A stretch of DNA of 51,836 bases from a virus: positions 1 to 51,836 of IMG/VR virus record IMGVR_UViG_3300036795_000052; one strand, 5' to 3'. Below the pieces are notes generated by a model. It saw only the letters and a list, made by a program, of their open reading frames with translations. It ran no database searches and was not told the DNA's origin. Both the position numbers and the translations under genes were made by a program. Below are positions 41,810 to 48,788 of the stretch, one piece after another; within the stretch, counting starts at the first letter, position 1, and every line of letters starts with the position of its first letter.

Positions 41810-43263
41810 TCTTACCCTCCAGGAGCATGATGAGGTCTTTGGCCTTGCCTTGGATACGCTGCTTACGTCCTAGGTCGACTGTGTCGCGAGCCATGATGTC
41901 GATTACTTGGACGGTATCGAGTTGTCCGATCCGATGAAGTCGATCCTCCGCCTGCGTGTTCTTGCTGGGGTTCCACATCCTGTCCACGAAAACGACAGTA
42001 CTGGCTCGGTGAAGGGTGATACCTTCACCACCAGACGCGATCGTCGCAGCGAGAACCTGTATGTCTCCGGCTTGAAATGCCTCAATATTCTTGTCGCGGT
42101 CTCTGTGTGAAACCTGACCTGTGTAAGGTACAGCTGAGATCCGTCGTTGATGGAGACGCTGAATCGCGAGGTCGACCATAGACCGTGACTGGGAAAAGAA
42201 CACGAGGGGTTCGTTTGGGTTGCCATCAACCAGCTCCATGAATCTATCGAGCTTGATACTGGGATCAGTGAGCTTGACATGGATTCGACCGTTCTTGTCT
42301 TCGGAAAACTCGGGAGTGGCTAGAGCGATTTGCTGGAGTCGAACGAGTTGACTAACTACGACAGGAGCGGTGAGCGGGATGTCTTCGTTCTTTCCGAGCC
42401 AGGCTATCATGTCCTTTCTCATCTGATCGTAGATGCGCCTCTGCTTCGGACTCAGCGACACATGAAGTTCGGTCCAGTACTTCGGCGGCAAGTCAATCCC
42501 AACTTCGGACTTCTTGCGGCGGATATACCAAGCATCCCACTCCCTGTGGAGTTGTGGAATGCGGTCCTCGCGTATGCCGACGATCTTCCGAAAGGTCTTC
42601 CCTCGGCCTTGTTCGACCTGATGCTCACAATAAGTGTTCGTGAAGCGCCAGTACGAGCTATACTGCTTCGGGTGGAGCCAGTTGAGAATTGACCAGATGT
42701 CTTGCGGCTTGTCGTCAGCTGGCGTACCAGAAAGACCTGTCTTGTAGTAGCAAGACAGCTTCTTGATTGCCTGAGTCTGCTGCGAAGTTCTCGACTTGAT
42801 TCGATGAACTTCGTCGGCGATGATGTGGAACCACTTGATCTCTTTCAAGATCGGCATCAGCCGAAGAGCTTCGTAGTGCACGATCACGTAGCACGGAAGA
42901 GGCTTCTGCTTGAGTCGAAGTTCGAGTTTGTCTCGATGCTTCGAGTCGATAACTGCGATGTTCCTGTCAAGCGCCTTTTCAGACCAGGTGTCTTCTGTTC
43001 GAAGTTCCCGGATAGCTTTCACCCAGGCGTCGTAGTGCGTTGCTAGAGGTGCGATGATCAACGTCGGCCGCTTGTAAGGAGGCTGTTCCCCTTTGGGAAA
43101 ATCTTCCCAAAGTCTGTAGCTGCGTAGTTCGTCGTCGATGAGGAGGCCTTCAAGGGTCTTTCCTAGCTAAAAGCCCCATATCGTCAGCGACAAGTCGACT
43201 TGGTAGTTCCTTCTTTGCCAGTCTCTTAACACATTCTAGCTGATACGGATACGGAGTAATCAT
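41802..43263 (-). pseudogene. SNF2-type helicase, frame broken inside Walker A
   Basis: From 43135 down, a long open frame encodes SNF2 motifs: ADEVHRIKS (II, DEVH), GLSGTPADD (III), VFFSQSRSMV, ASGGEGITLHRAS (V) and DRLHRIGQ (VI). An ATG at 43263 starts MITPYPYQLECVKRLAKKELPSRLVADDMGL, but the next bases insert 7 nt (43171-43165) before GKTLEGLL, so the Walker A reads MGL-LARKDP-stop and the GKT frame has an in-frame TAG. Removing those 7 bases restores MGLGKT. As sequenced only the part from TTG 43061 or an unusual recoding event could give protein. Confidence 0.8.
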
Positions 43264-43266
43264 GCT

Positions 43267-43581
43267 TCACCTCCCCATTAGGCCTTTAGAACGGCGAACG
43301 GCTTCCCGTCGACATTCCTTGCAGCCATGAATAGCACCAGTTTGCGGATGTCTGTAGACATTGTCTTCTGTTAGTTCGTGCCCGTTTTTACATCTAGGCT
43401 TCCGATCATAATCTGCGTGGCATGATCTACAGAGTGGTATGAATGCACCGGTCTCGTGTACAGTAGCCCAGTCGAAAGCTTGTTCACCGCATAGCATCCA
43501 GCATGTGTGGTTAGACGCTGGCCCTTTATGGTAACGTTGCTTGACATGGATGTTCCTGTACTCGTTATCGCCTGTCTTCAT
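43267..43581 (-). CDS. HNH homing endonuclease, free-standing
   Basis: 104 aa. Zinc and HNH pattern: CWMLCGEQAFDWATVH, CRSCHADYD, then a CKNGHELTEDNVY / CKECRREA zinc unit. It sits exactly after the codons for LVADD of a first helicase N-terminus copy and before a second copy of the same N-terminus. Its last codons (GGGGAGGTGA) provide the ribosome-binding site for the second copy. Confidence 0.88.
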   Translation of the reverse strand: MKTGDNEYRNIHVKQRYHKGPASNHTCWMLCGEQAFDWATVHETGAFIPLCRSCHADYDRKPRCKNGHELTEDNVYRHPQTGAIHGCKECRREAVRRSKGLMGR

Positions 43582-43670
43582 GTGTCGTCTGCAACGAGCC
43601 TACTAGGAAGTTCCTTCCTCGCTAGCTTTTGCACGCATGCTACCTGGTAGGGGTATGGCTTGAGTGCCAA
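43581..43670 (-). pseudogene. First copy of SNF2 helicase N-terminus, cut by HNH gene
   Basis: A TTG at 43670 with GGAGG upstream begins MALKPYPYQVACVQKLARKE and LPSRLVADDT, then stops (TGA overlapping the HNH ATG). It is about 70 percent identical in protein to the second copy at 43263, with many synonymous differences, so the two were not copied recently from each other. Likely the original gene start. Confidence 0.75.
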
Positions 43671-43836
43671 GGTACACCTCCTTCATAATGTCACGAACGA
43701 CCCTAGTATCCGGGTACACTATATCGAACAGACTCGAGGGGCAAAGGTTCCGGGAGACCGAGTGGACGACCTGTCCAGAATCCTTCACATCGCAGTACGT
43801 CTTGTGCGCGACGCACTTGTATCTGATCATTCGCAC
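43603..43836 (-). CDS. Small Cys/His hypothetical protein, 77 aa
   Basis: Starts at GTG 43836 or ATG 43830 just after the preceding stop. IRYKCVAHKTYCDVKDSGQVVHSVSRNLC suggests a zinc-binding module. Its end overlaps the first helicase copy in another frame. Confidence 0.5.
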   Translation of the reverse strand: MRMIRYKCVAHKTYCDVKDSGQVVHSVSRNLCPSSLFDIVYPDTRVVRDIMKEVYLGTQAIPLPGSMRAKASEEGTS

Positions 43837-43837
43837 C

Positions 43838-44245
43838 TTACTTGTCGATTACGTTGTGACGCTTCTTGCCATCGTCGGCGTACCAGCCACCGCCCATACC
43901 TAGGCAGTCGCCGCACGTCTTGGTATTGGCAAGTGGTCCTTGTGTCTGCTTAAGCTCTCTGGAGAACGTACGCCATGGCTTTGGGATGGGCTTTCCATCC
44001 ATCATGACTACTCCGCAGCTCTCGCAGGTTTCACAGTCAAGCCACCTGATTGCTTCATGGCCTTGCTTACTGAGCCAGAAGCCATTATCTCGGATTGCTC
44101 TTCGAGTTACGACGACAAATAGGAAGACTGTCGCCGCGACGATGAGTGCTGCTATGGTAAGTCCTATGTGCTGAAACACAACCCAGACCACCTCCACCAT
44201 TCCTAGTAGGAGTACGAAGCCGATGTCATTGAAGAAGCCGCTCAT
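43838..44245 (-). CDS. Membrane protein with zinc-ribbon-like tail, 135 aa
   Basis: Two hydrophobic helices (IGFVLLLGMVEVVWVVF and IGLTIAALIVAATVFLFVVV), then CETCESCG and TCGDCLGMGGGWY, a DnaJ-type zinc-finger arrangement. Probably placed at the inner membrane with the zinc module in the cytoplasm. Function unknown. Confidence 0.65.
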   Translation of the reverse strand: MSGFFNDIGFVLLLGMVEVVWVVFQHIGLTIAALIVAATVFLFVVVTRRAIRDNGFWLSKQGHEAIRWLDCETCESCGVVMMDGKPIPKPWRTFSRELKQTQGPLANTKTCGDCLGMGGGWYADDGKKRHNVIDK

Positions 44246-44550
44246 TTACCTAGTCTAAGAGTTCCGATTACGTCGCCGCTTCTTGGACAGAGCCAGAGGA
44301 GCGCTTCCGGCGATCCGTCCTGGGCGAACTGGTAGCTCGTCAGTAGACGGTTCTTTCCGTTGTACGGATGCCTGATCTTGCAACGCCTGCACCAGACGCC
44401 GCTCCCCTTGTCTTGCAGAGTAGGCGGCTTCCAGCTTACGCCGTCGTGACTCCTCTTTTTTCTGTGCCACCTCTTGGAGAATGGCGTCTCGAACAGCTTG
44501 CCGCGCTTGTTCTTGGGCGGCGGCCGCTTGTCGCTTTCGCTCACGAACAC
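44242..44550 (-). CDS. Possible overlapping gene with WCRRCK motif, 102 aa
   Basis: Shares nearly 300 bases with the gene at 44255 in another frame. The second half (GVWCRRCKIRHPYNGKNRLLTSYQF, ALLWLCPRSGDVIGTL) looks more protein-like than the alternative frame, and its stop overlaps the next gene's ATG. A true overlap, a shorter gene with non-standard start, or a frameshift fusion with the upstream frame are all possible. Confidence 0.4.
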   Translation of the reverse strand: MFVSESDKRPPPKNKRGKLFETPFSKRWHRKKRSHDGVSWKPPTLQDKGSGVWCRRCKIRHPYNGKNRLLTSYQFAQDGSPEALLWLCPRSGDVIGTLRLGK

Positions 44551-44743
44551 ACCTCATATGTCCCTTGTGATGTTTCGACGACTTGGCTCGAGCCCCGATA
44601 TACGGGTCCCCGCACATAGTAAAGACAGCCACAGGGGCGCGAGTGGGTTTGTCGGGAGCTTTGACTTTCTTGGCCTCTTTAGGCTTGGGTTTGTGTAGCT
44701 CGTTCAGGAGCTTCTTCACATTGAACTTGCTGTCGTGGCTCAC
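44255..44743 (-). CDS. Basic coiled-coil hypothetical protein, 162 aa
   Basis: GTG overlapping the previous TGA. Lys/Pro-rich start, one CGDPYIGARAKSSKHHKGHMRC zinc-like segment and a long Arg/Glu/Ala coiled coil. The last third overlaps another frame (44242-44550) and may be replaced by it through a shift. Function unknown. Confidence 0.5.
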   Translation of the reverse strand: MSHDSKFNVKKLLNELHKPKPKEAKKVKAPDKPTRAPVAVFTMCGDPYIGARAKSSKHHKGHMRCVRERKRQAAAAQEQARQAVRDAILQEVAQKKEESRRRKLEAAYSARQGERRLVQALQDQASVQRKEPSTDELPVRPGRIAGSAPLALSKKRRRNRNS

Positions 44744-44883
44744 CGCGCATCCTTCTCATCTATGACGAAGTCCCGGAATTTCGCTAGAACTCGTTGGGTT
44801 GTAGGGTCCTCGAAGTTCCACTTCTCGCCGCGGTCGTAAGCGGCCAGTATAGCTAGAATGAGGTCCCACTCTTCAGGTTCCAT
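44740..44883 (-). CDS. Small hypothetical protein, 47 aa
   Basis: Short gene MEPEEWDLILAILAAYDRG, ATG inside the end of the upstream gene, stop overlapping the next GTG (GTGA). The chain of overlaps and the acidic helical composition support it. Confidence 0.6.
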   Translation of the reverse strand: MEPEEWDLILAILAAYDRGEKWNFEDPTTQRVLAKFRDFVIDEKDAR

Positions 44884-45037
44884 TGGAACTTCTTTCCTCG
44901 ATGCTCTCGACCTCCCAGTTGAACTCGAGTTCGTCTGCCTGACTTATAGCTTCCTCTTTGGCGGCTTCTCGGCTGTCGGCTTCGATTTCGAGAACTGCTG
45001 GTGAGTAAGTGGGCTTGACTGTTACGGTGTACTTCAT
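44873..45037 (-). CDS. Small hypothetical protein, 54 aa
   Basis: Begins MKYTVTVKPTYSPAVLEIEA, like the MKYAVVKRTV and MKFIVEISD starts of the genes at 46676 and 46876, suggesting a family of small beta-start, acidic proteins. ATG overlaps the upstream TGA. Confidence 0.65.
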   Translation of the reverse strand: MKYTVTVKPTYSPAVLEIEADSREAAKEEAISQADELEFNWEVESIEERSSNGT

Positions 45038-45330
45038 GGCAGGAGACCTTCCTTTCGTGCCTTGATAACCTGCGGGTCGGATTCCTGCCTAGCGACTAGC
45101 TCCCTGCGACGCTTTTCGGTGTTCTCGGTAGCGATTCGAACGAGCTCGTTGTGTGCCTCTTCTGTAGTGTCCCAGTCGAGGTAGACGCCATCTGTTTCGA
45201 CGCGGAGCTTGCCGTACCAGAGTTCCCACTGGCCGTCGTTCCAGAAGAAGACGGGCTTCTTCATGTCTTCGATGGTGAGCTTCTGCATTTCCTGCCAGAG
45301 CTCTTCCGCCTTGGGACTTTCAGCGCTCAT
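45034..45330 (-). CDS. Hypothetical protein, 98 aa
   Basis: Acidic soluble protein with KKPVFFWNDGQWELWYGKLRVETDGVYLDWDT. Overlaps neighbours by four bases. Function unknown. Confidence 0.6.
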   Translation of the reverse strand: MSAESPKAEELWQEMQKLTIEDMKKPVFFWNDGQWELWYGKLRVETDGVYLDWDTTEEAHNELVRIATENTEKRRRELVARQESDPQVIKARKEGLLP

Positions 45331-45623
45331 GCTGTGTAGCCTCCGTAGGGAAAGATCTCGGGGTCGAGCTTCGGGTAGCTGTCATCATAGAAGAGGTTGT
45401 CGTAGCAGGGACCGTGCATGCCTGTCATCAGGGCTTCGCGTTCGTTTTCGCTAAGCTCAGGCCAGAACTTCTGGACGAGCGGTTTGTCGTCGAGGGCGTA
45501 CCACTCTTCCCACTTCTTCGTCGGAACGACGACTCTATTGTTCTTCTTGCATTCCTGGCAGGTGTACTGTAGTGTAGTCGTTCCGTTGCCGTTGTTCATT
45601 ATCGTCGGGAGTGCTAGCGTCAT
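45327..45623 (-). CDS. Zinc-ribbon-like hypothetical protein, 98 aa
   Basis: Contains YTCQECKKNNRVVVPTKKWEEWYALDD and ENEREALMTGMHGPCYDNLF, a small conserved pattern of actinobacterial phages. The first ATG (45623) has GAGG upstream and overlaps the HTH gene by 89 bases; an ATG at 45599 is the alternative. Confidence 0.6.
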   Translation of the reverse strand: MTLALPTIMNNGNGTTTLQYTCQECKKNNRVVVPTKKWEEWYALDDKPLVQKFWPELSENEREALMTGMHGPCYDNLFYDDSYPKLDPEIFPYGGYTA

Positions 45624-45855
45624 CGTCGTCCTCTTCTTTCTCCTGGTTGATTTGGAAGTATTCGTCGGCTTCTTCTCTTACCACACACTTCCGTCCACAA
45701 TCACACCATACAGGTACGAGGTGCTTCTGCCTGATATGATAATACACGGTTTGCGGCGACATACTGCGGAGTCGTGCATACTCGATCGGGGTCATCAACC
45801 TCTGTTCGGCCCGATCGTCCTGTTCTATTTGGCGAGCGAGCTCGTCGAGGTTCAT
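45535..45855 (-). CDS. Helix-turn-helix DNA-binding protein, 106 aa
   Basis: MTPIEYARLRSMSPQTVYYHIRQKHLVPVW is an excisionase/MerR-type HTH, followed by CDCGRKCVV (possible zinc) and an acidic disordered tail. A regulator of phage genes is likely; directly upstream lies element copy C. Confidence 0.75.
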   Translation of the reverse strand: MNLDELARQIEQDDRAEQRLMTPIEYARLRSMSPQTVYYHIRQKHLVPVWCDCGRKCVVREEADEYFQINQEKEEDDDDASTPDDNEQRQRNDYTTVHLPGMQEEQ

Positions 45856-45894
45856 GAGCTACCTTTTTTAAGAGCGCTAGCTTTGTGCAAAAAG

Positions 45895-46003
45895 GTCTAA
45901 ACTTAGGTCTAAGGCTTAGACTCATAAGTTAGACGCGAGGAATACGCTTCTCTTTGTTGCAACGCGCGCACGATTTTGCGCGCGTCTAACTCGCGGTCTA
46001 AGC
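45895..46003 (+). repeat. Dispersed intergenic element, copy C
   Basis: GTCTAA (45895), GTCTAA (45907), TTAGAC (45916), TTAGACGCGAGGAATAC (45929 on) and GCGCGCGTCTAA (to 45989), followed by another GTCTAAGC. Opposite to the local (leftward) transcription, so it may work as DNA. It separates the HTH gene from the gene ending at 45998. Confidence 0.85.
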
Positions 46004-46228
46004 TTTGTCGTGAACCGCGTGCGCGTAGAAGTACCCGAACCAGAAGCACGCGATTGTCTTGTCTTCGACGGATAGTTCCGTCTCGAAGATATCCTTCATT
46101 GCAAGACCGTGTGCGTTTAGGTCGTTCGCCTTGGCGTAGGCGATTTCCCTTTCGCTTATGTCCTCGAACAGACTAACGGTATCGCCGGACTGCTGGACGA
46201 GATAGCGCCCACTGGGCAGACGTGCCAT
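45998..46228 (-). CDS. Hypothetical protein, 76 aa
   Basis: ATG at 46228: MARLPSGRYLVQQSGDTVSLFEDISEREI. The N-terminal beta segment and FETELSVEDKTIACFWFGYFYAHAV are seen. Function unknown. Its stop overlaps element C. Confidence 0.6.
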   Translation of the reverse strand: MARLPSGRYLVQQSGDTVSLFEDISEREIAYAKANDLNAHGLAMKDIFETELSVEDKTIACFWFGYFYAHAVHDKA

Positions 46229-46236
46229 TTTTCCGC

Positions 46237-46350
46237 CTAAAAGCTGTCGTTGATGTTCTTGGCGAACTTCACCCAGATGATTATCAAGACGAGCCAGCAC
46301 AGGATGCATGCCACACCGCCTCCGATGATAAGCCAGCACCACCAAGGCAT
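46237..46350 (-). CDS. Tiny membrane protein, 37 aa
   Basis: MPWWCWLIIGGGVACILCWL then LIIIWVKFAKN: one membrane helix with Trp/Cys-rich head. Excellent AGGAGG site four bases before ATG. Role unknown. Confidence 0.7.
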   Translation of the reverse strand: MPWWCWLIIGGGVACILCWLVLIIIWVKFAKNINDSF

Positions 46351-46683
46351 TTATCCTCCTAGGATTCGAATGATCTCGCGGTCCGTTAGTCCTGGATGAG
46401 TCGTCTTGTAATCCAGGATACGGAGTTGATCCCTGGCACGCTGTGCCTGCTCGGACTTGTGATTGATCTTCGGGAACGCTTTCGGACCCTTGTGCGCCTG
46501 AGGAATGCTTCCGTCAGGATTGGTTTGTACGATCCTTCTGTTCTCAAAGTCCGTACAACGATCGTTGCGGCATTCAAATACATGAACCTTACCGCCCTGT
46601 GGAAGCTTTGTCACCTTCACAGCCGCGCAGGGCTCCTGACACTTGGGACAGCGACTTGCGATCTCGAAGGTTGTCTCAGCCAT
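46351..46683 (-). CDS. Zinc-ribbon protein, 110 aa
   Basis: ATG at 46683. CPKCQEPC and CRNDRC form a treble-clef-like zinc ribbon; a basic helical C-terminus ends THPGLTDREIIRILGG. Possibly nucleic-acid binding. Octamer CCCTGTGG at 46595. Confidence 0.65.
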   Translation of the reverse strand: MAETTFEIASRCPKCQEPCAAVKVTKLPQGGKVHVFECRNDRCTDFENRRIVQTNPDGSIPQAHKGPKAFPKINHKSEQAQRARDQLRILDYKTTHPGLTDREIIRILGG

Positions 46684-46879
46684 CCGACTGCGTAACCTCC
46701 ACTTCAACCGTGACGTCGTCTGCTTCGTTGACGAATTCAAGAACTTCTCCGAGTTCGTCGTTCTCCTTTTCGAATTTCGTGATGGTCTCGAGTGTTGACT
46801 CTTCGCCTTCAAGGACGTAATCCTCGAAGGCGACTGTCGCGGTCGCGACGACCGTCCTCTTGACGACTGCGTACTTCAT
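46676..46879 (-). CDS. Acidic hypothetical protein, 67 aa
   Basis: MKYAVVKRTVVATATVAFEDYVLEGEESTLE: a beta start then acidic helices. Same general form as the genes at 44873 and 46876. Function unknown. Confidence 0.6.
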   Translation of the reverse strand: MKYAVVKRTVVATATVAFEDYVLEGEESTLETITKFEKENDELGEVLEFVNEADDVTVEVEVTQSDG

Positions 46880-47154
46880 ACCTGCTCCAGAATGACACTG
46901 GTAAGAGCTGCCTCGATGTTATCAGACTCGGTGTCGTTCCACGAGATGATACCGAGGCCCTCTTCCGAGGCATGGAAGTCGACGAACGTCTTCGCCTCGT
47001 CGACGTCCTTGAACTGGAGAAGGACAGTTCCGGGCTCGAGCTTCTTGGTGGACAAGGCTCTGAATCCGAGGTTCGCGATTTCGAGAAATGTCTCACCGAC
47101 AAGGCTGAGGCCTTCGAGGTCGGCCTCGTCGGAGATTTCGACGATAAACTTCAT
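46876..47154 (-). CDS. Hypothetical protein, 92 aa
   Basis: MKFIVEISDEADLEG; contains VLLQFKDVDEAKTFVDFH, reminiscent of the TFRDEAAAERF unit at 40185/40624. Overlaps neighbours by four bases. Confidence 0.6.
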   Translation of the reverse strand: MKFIVEISDEADLEGLSLVGETFLEIANLGFRALSTKKLEPGTVLLQFKDVDEAKTFVDFHASEEGLGIISWNDTESDNIEAALTSVILEQV

Positions 47155-47564
47155 GATGCTTTCTCCGATTCTAGAACCTCGACCTTTGCTTCGAGGATGT
47201 TGACACGATTCACGAGGACGCTAACAACGTCCATCGTCTGGCCGAGCTTGGTGTTGGTCTTGCGCCGCTTCTCTTCGAAGCTAGCGAAGTCGTCCCAGTT
47301 GGGCTCGCGAACGATTTCCCAACGACTAGGAGAGCTTCCTCCTCCTCGAGCGATCTGCCTCACGCAGTGCATCGCCTTCAGTCGCTTCAGGACTTCGGTG
47401 TAGTAAGGCGTCGCCAACCTTAGCTCCTGGAAGAGCTGAGTGATGAAGCCTTCGTACACCAACGCGGAACGGCCTTCTATCTTTCCGGGTTCAGAAACCT
47501 TCTTCATGGCCTCGTAAACCGTTGAGCAGTGCTCAAACAAACGCGGCGGGGCGTCTTCACTCAA
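47151..47564 (-). CDS. Putative winged-helix protein, 137 aa
   Basis: ALVYEGFITQLFQELRLATPYYTEVLKRLKAMHCVRQIARGGGSSPSRWEIV reads as a winged-helix domain with a wing (RGGGSSPSRW); a coiled coil closes the protein. Possible transcription factor of the early operon. Confidence 0.65.
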   Translation of the reverse strand: MSEDAPPRLFEHCSTVYEAMKKVSEPGKIEGRSALVYEGFITQLFQELRLATPYYTEVLKRLKAMHCVRQIARGGGSSPSRWEIVREPNWDDFASFEEKRRKTNTKLGQTMDVVSVLVNRVNILEAKVEVLESEKAS

Positions 47565-47745
47565 GGGAATCCCTCACCTTCTTCAAAACTAGAAGCATCT
47601 CATCCGAGAAGGATGTATGTTCAAGGAGCTCTTCCCAGCTGCCGAATGGCTCCTTGCTCAGTTGCTTCTTTGCGTCTTCCCAAGCATCGAGGTCGATGTC
47701 AAGGTTGTCACGTAGAAGCTCCTTCTCATGTTCCGTTAGATCCAT
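47557..47745 (-). CDS. Acidic hypothetical protein, 62 aa
   Basis: MDLTEHEKELLRDNLDIDLDAWEDAKKQL: small helical acidic protein. It is the first gene after the long structured non-coding region, suggesting it is translated from an RNA processed or terminated there. Confidence 0.6.
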   Translation of the reverse strand: MDLTEHEKELLRDNLDIDLDAWEDAKKQLSKEPFGSWEELLEHTSFSDEMLLVLKKVRDSLE

Positions 47746-47872
47746 GTATTACTCTCTTGTCATGTAAAACTAGGCGCCGAATTCAACCCCTGGCAGGGAG
47801 TTCGTGACGACGCCTAGCCCCAGACTGCCATCCGGTTGTAGCTATCTCAGGTGTTAGGTCTGAGTGCTACCG

Positions 47873-47953
47873 TACGACGTCCGGATTTGAACCGGAACCT
47901 CTCTAAGTCCGGGGGCCCAGATTAGAGTGTTCTGCTTAAACTACGTCGCCGTA
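47873..47953 (-). ncRNA. tRNA-like element with abnormal anticodon arm
   Basis: Minus strand, 81 nt. 7-bp acceptor (TACGGCG with CGTCGTA, one G-U), 5-bp T stem with loop TTCAAAT, 4-bp D stem (GTTT/GAAC) without the GG of D loops, and a 6-bp stem CTCTAA/TTAGAG that encloses 15 nt instead of 7; these can extend it to about 11 bp with a GCCC loop. No anticodon with U33 can be assigned and CCA is not encoded. A decoding tRNA is unlikely; a processing signal or tRNA mimic is more plausible. Confidence 0.55.
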
Positions 47954-48220
47954 CCCGACCCCATCGCGGGTACGTTGGAGGAACCACCTGCCGTCCGACG
48001 GGAGTGGCAGCGTTCGACAAGTGGTTCCGCTTAAGGAGAAGGACGTTAGCGTGTTCCCTACCTACTGACGAACAGCGCTGGCACTTTTAGACCTGTGTGT
48101 GGCCAGGTATGCCCTACGACTTACGTTGCACTAGTCTCAGGAGCTTCTTACGTCCTTCTCCGTCAACGGGCCGAGCGCCTTCCTCTCAGGAGCTGGGGAC
48201 TCCTACGCTCGGCCCTGGTA

Positions 48221-48248
48221 GACGGTAGAGGCTTGACCCTCTACCGTC
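48221..48248 (-). terminator. Hairpin after the 48256 gene
   Basis: Perfect 11-bp stem GACGGTAGAGG/CCTCTACCGTC, loop of 6, eight bases past the stop of the leftward gene at 48256. It may terminate, or form the first helix of the structured RNA region. No U tract follows. Confidence 0.6.
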
Positions 48249-48255
48249 CTGCGGA

Positions 48256-48720
48256 TTACTCCGCCTCTTCGAACTCGGCTTCCTGAGCCTCGTCCTCGTC
48301 GTCGCTCTCGTCCTCGACGACAGCTTCGCCCTCGGGCTCAGCCTCTTCCGACTTCTTGGTCTTCTTGACCGCTGACCGCGTACTCCGGTCGACGTACCAC
48401 TGCACGGCCTCTTCGAGGTCAGGAAGCCCCGGACGCGTGATGCCGTCGTACTCCTCGGCGGTGGGCTGCGTCTCGTAGACGTTGCCATCCTCGTCGTACC
48501 ACTTCACGGGGAAGCGGCCTTCGCCCTTGCCCGGCGACTTGACGTAGGCGTACATCTGCTGCGGCTTGAGAGTGTCCGGTGCGATCTCTTCTGCAACCAG
48601 GTGGTTGCGAAGCTGGATCGGCGTGACGACGCCCTTCGGGAGCGGGAAGCGCGCCGACTTCGGCTTGACCGGTGCGGCCTTCTCTTCCTGCTCTTCGACT
48701 TCAGTTGCGGTGTCAGACAT
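48256..48720 (-). CDS. DNA-binding-like protein, long paralogue, 154 aa
   Basis: ATG at 48720 behind GAGGAGACAAA. Central region VTPIQLRNHLVAEEI, LKPQQMYAYVK, RFPVKWYDEDGNVYE and LEEAVQWYVD aligns with the core of the short proteins at 1921 and 2524 (PQMMYGYAK, VKVEGDKKVYFD, FKSWLDQYL). A very acidic C-terminal tail (EDESDDEDEAQ) is added. All three are monocistronic with own promoters, as expected for abundant nucleoid or regulatory proteins. Confidence 0.7.
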   Translation of the reverse strand: MSDTATEVEEQEEKAAPVKPKSARFPLPKGVVTPIQLRNHLVAEEIAPDTLKPQQMYAYVKSPGKGEGRFPVKWYDEDGNVYETQPTAEEYDGITRPGLPDLEEAVQWYVDRSTRSAVKKTKKSEEAEPEGEAVVEDESDDEDEAQEAEFEEAE

Positions 48721-48788
48721 TTTGTCTCCTCGGGTGATTGGTGACGCGAGGCCCTTGTTCCCCGCTAGCTTTTTGCTGCTATGATTCA

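Larger units (their letters stand above)
47770..48248 (-). ncRNA. Large structured non-coding RNA region, ~480 nt
   Basis: No gene between 47746 and 48255, yet the sequence is packed with perfect helices: 11 bp (48221-48231/48238-48248), 10 bp (48168-48177/48206-48215) holding an AGGAG/CTCCT hairpin, a long-range 12 bp (48035-48046/48150-48161), 8 bp (47980-47987/48021-48028), 8 bp (47950-47957/47967-47974), a tRNA-like fold (47873-47953), CGGT-AGC/GCT-ACCG near 47832-47872, and 7 bp (47770-47776/47811-47817). TCTCAGGAGCT is repeated at 48135 and 48184. Size, phage origin and an embedded tRNA-like part recall the GOLLD and ROOL classes; homology is not shown. Confidence 0.7.

Noticed and set aside
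42690-42760. CTGACGA with a CTGG/CCAG hairpin in the helicase gene
   Set aside because: No GUC before the hairpin and no GAAA at the right place.
44320-44360. CTGACGAG next to GAAA as a fourth hammerhead
   Set aside because: No closed stem III or stem I between the core parts; lies inside a coding region.
47873-47953. Ordinary decoding tRNA gene
   Set aside because: Anticodon loop is 15 nt, no U33, no D-loop GG; reported as tRNA-like only.
48095-48286. Plus-strand frame of 63 codons in the structured RNA region
   Set aside because: Against local transcription, no ribosome-binding site and composition dominated by helix sequences.
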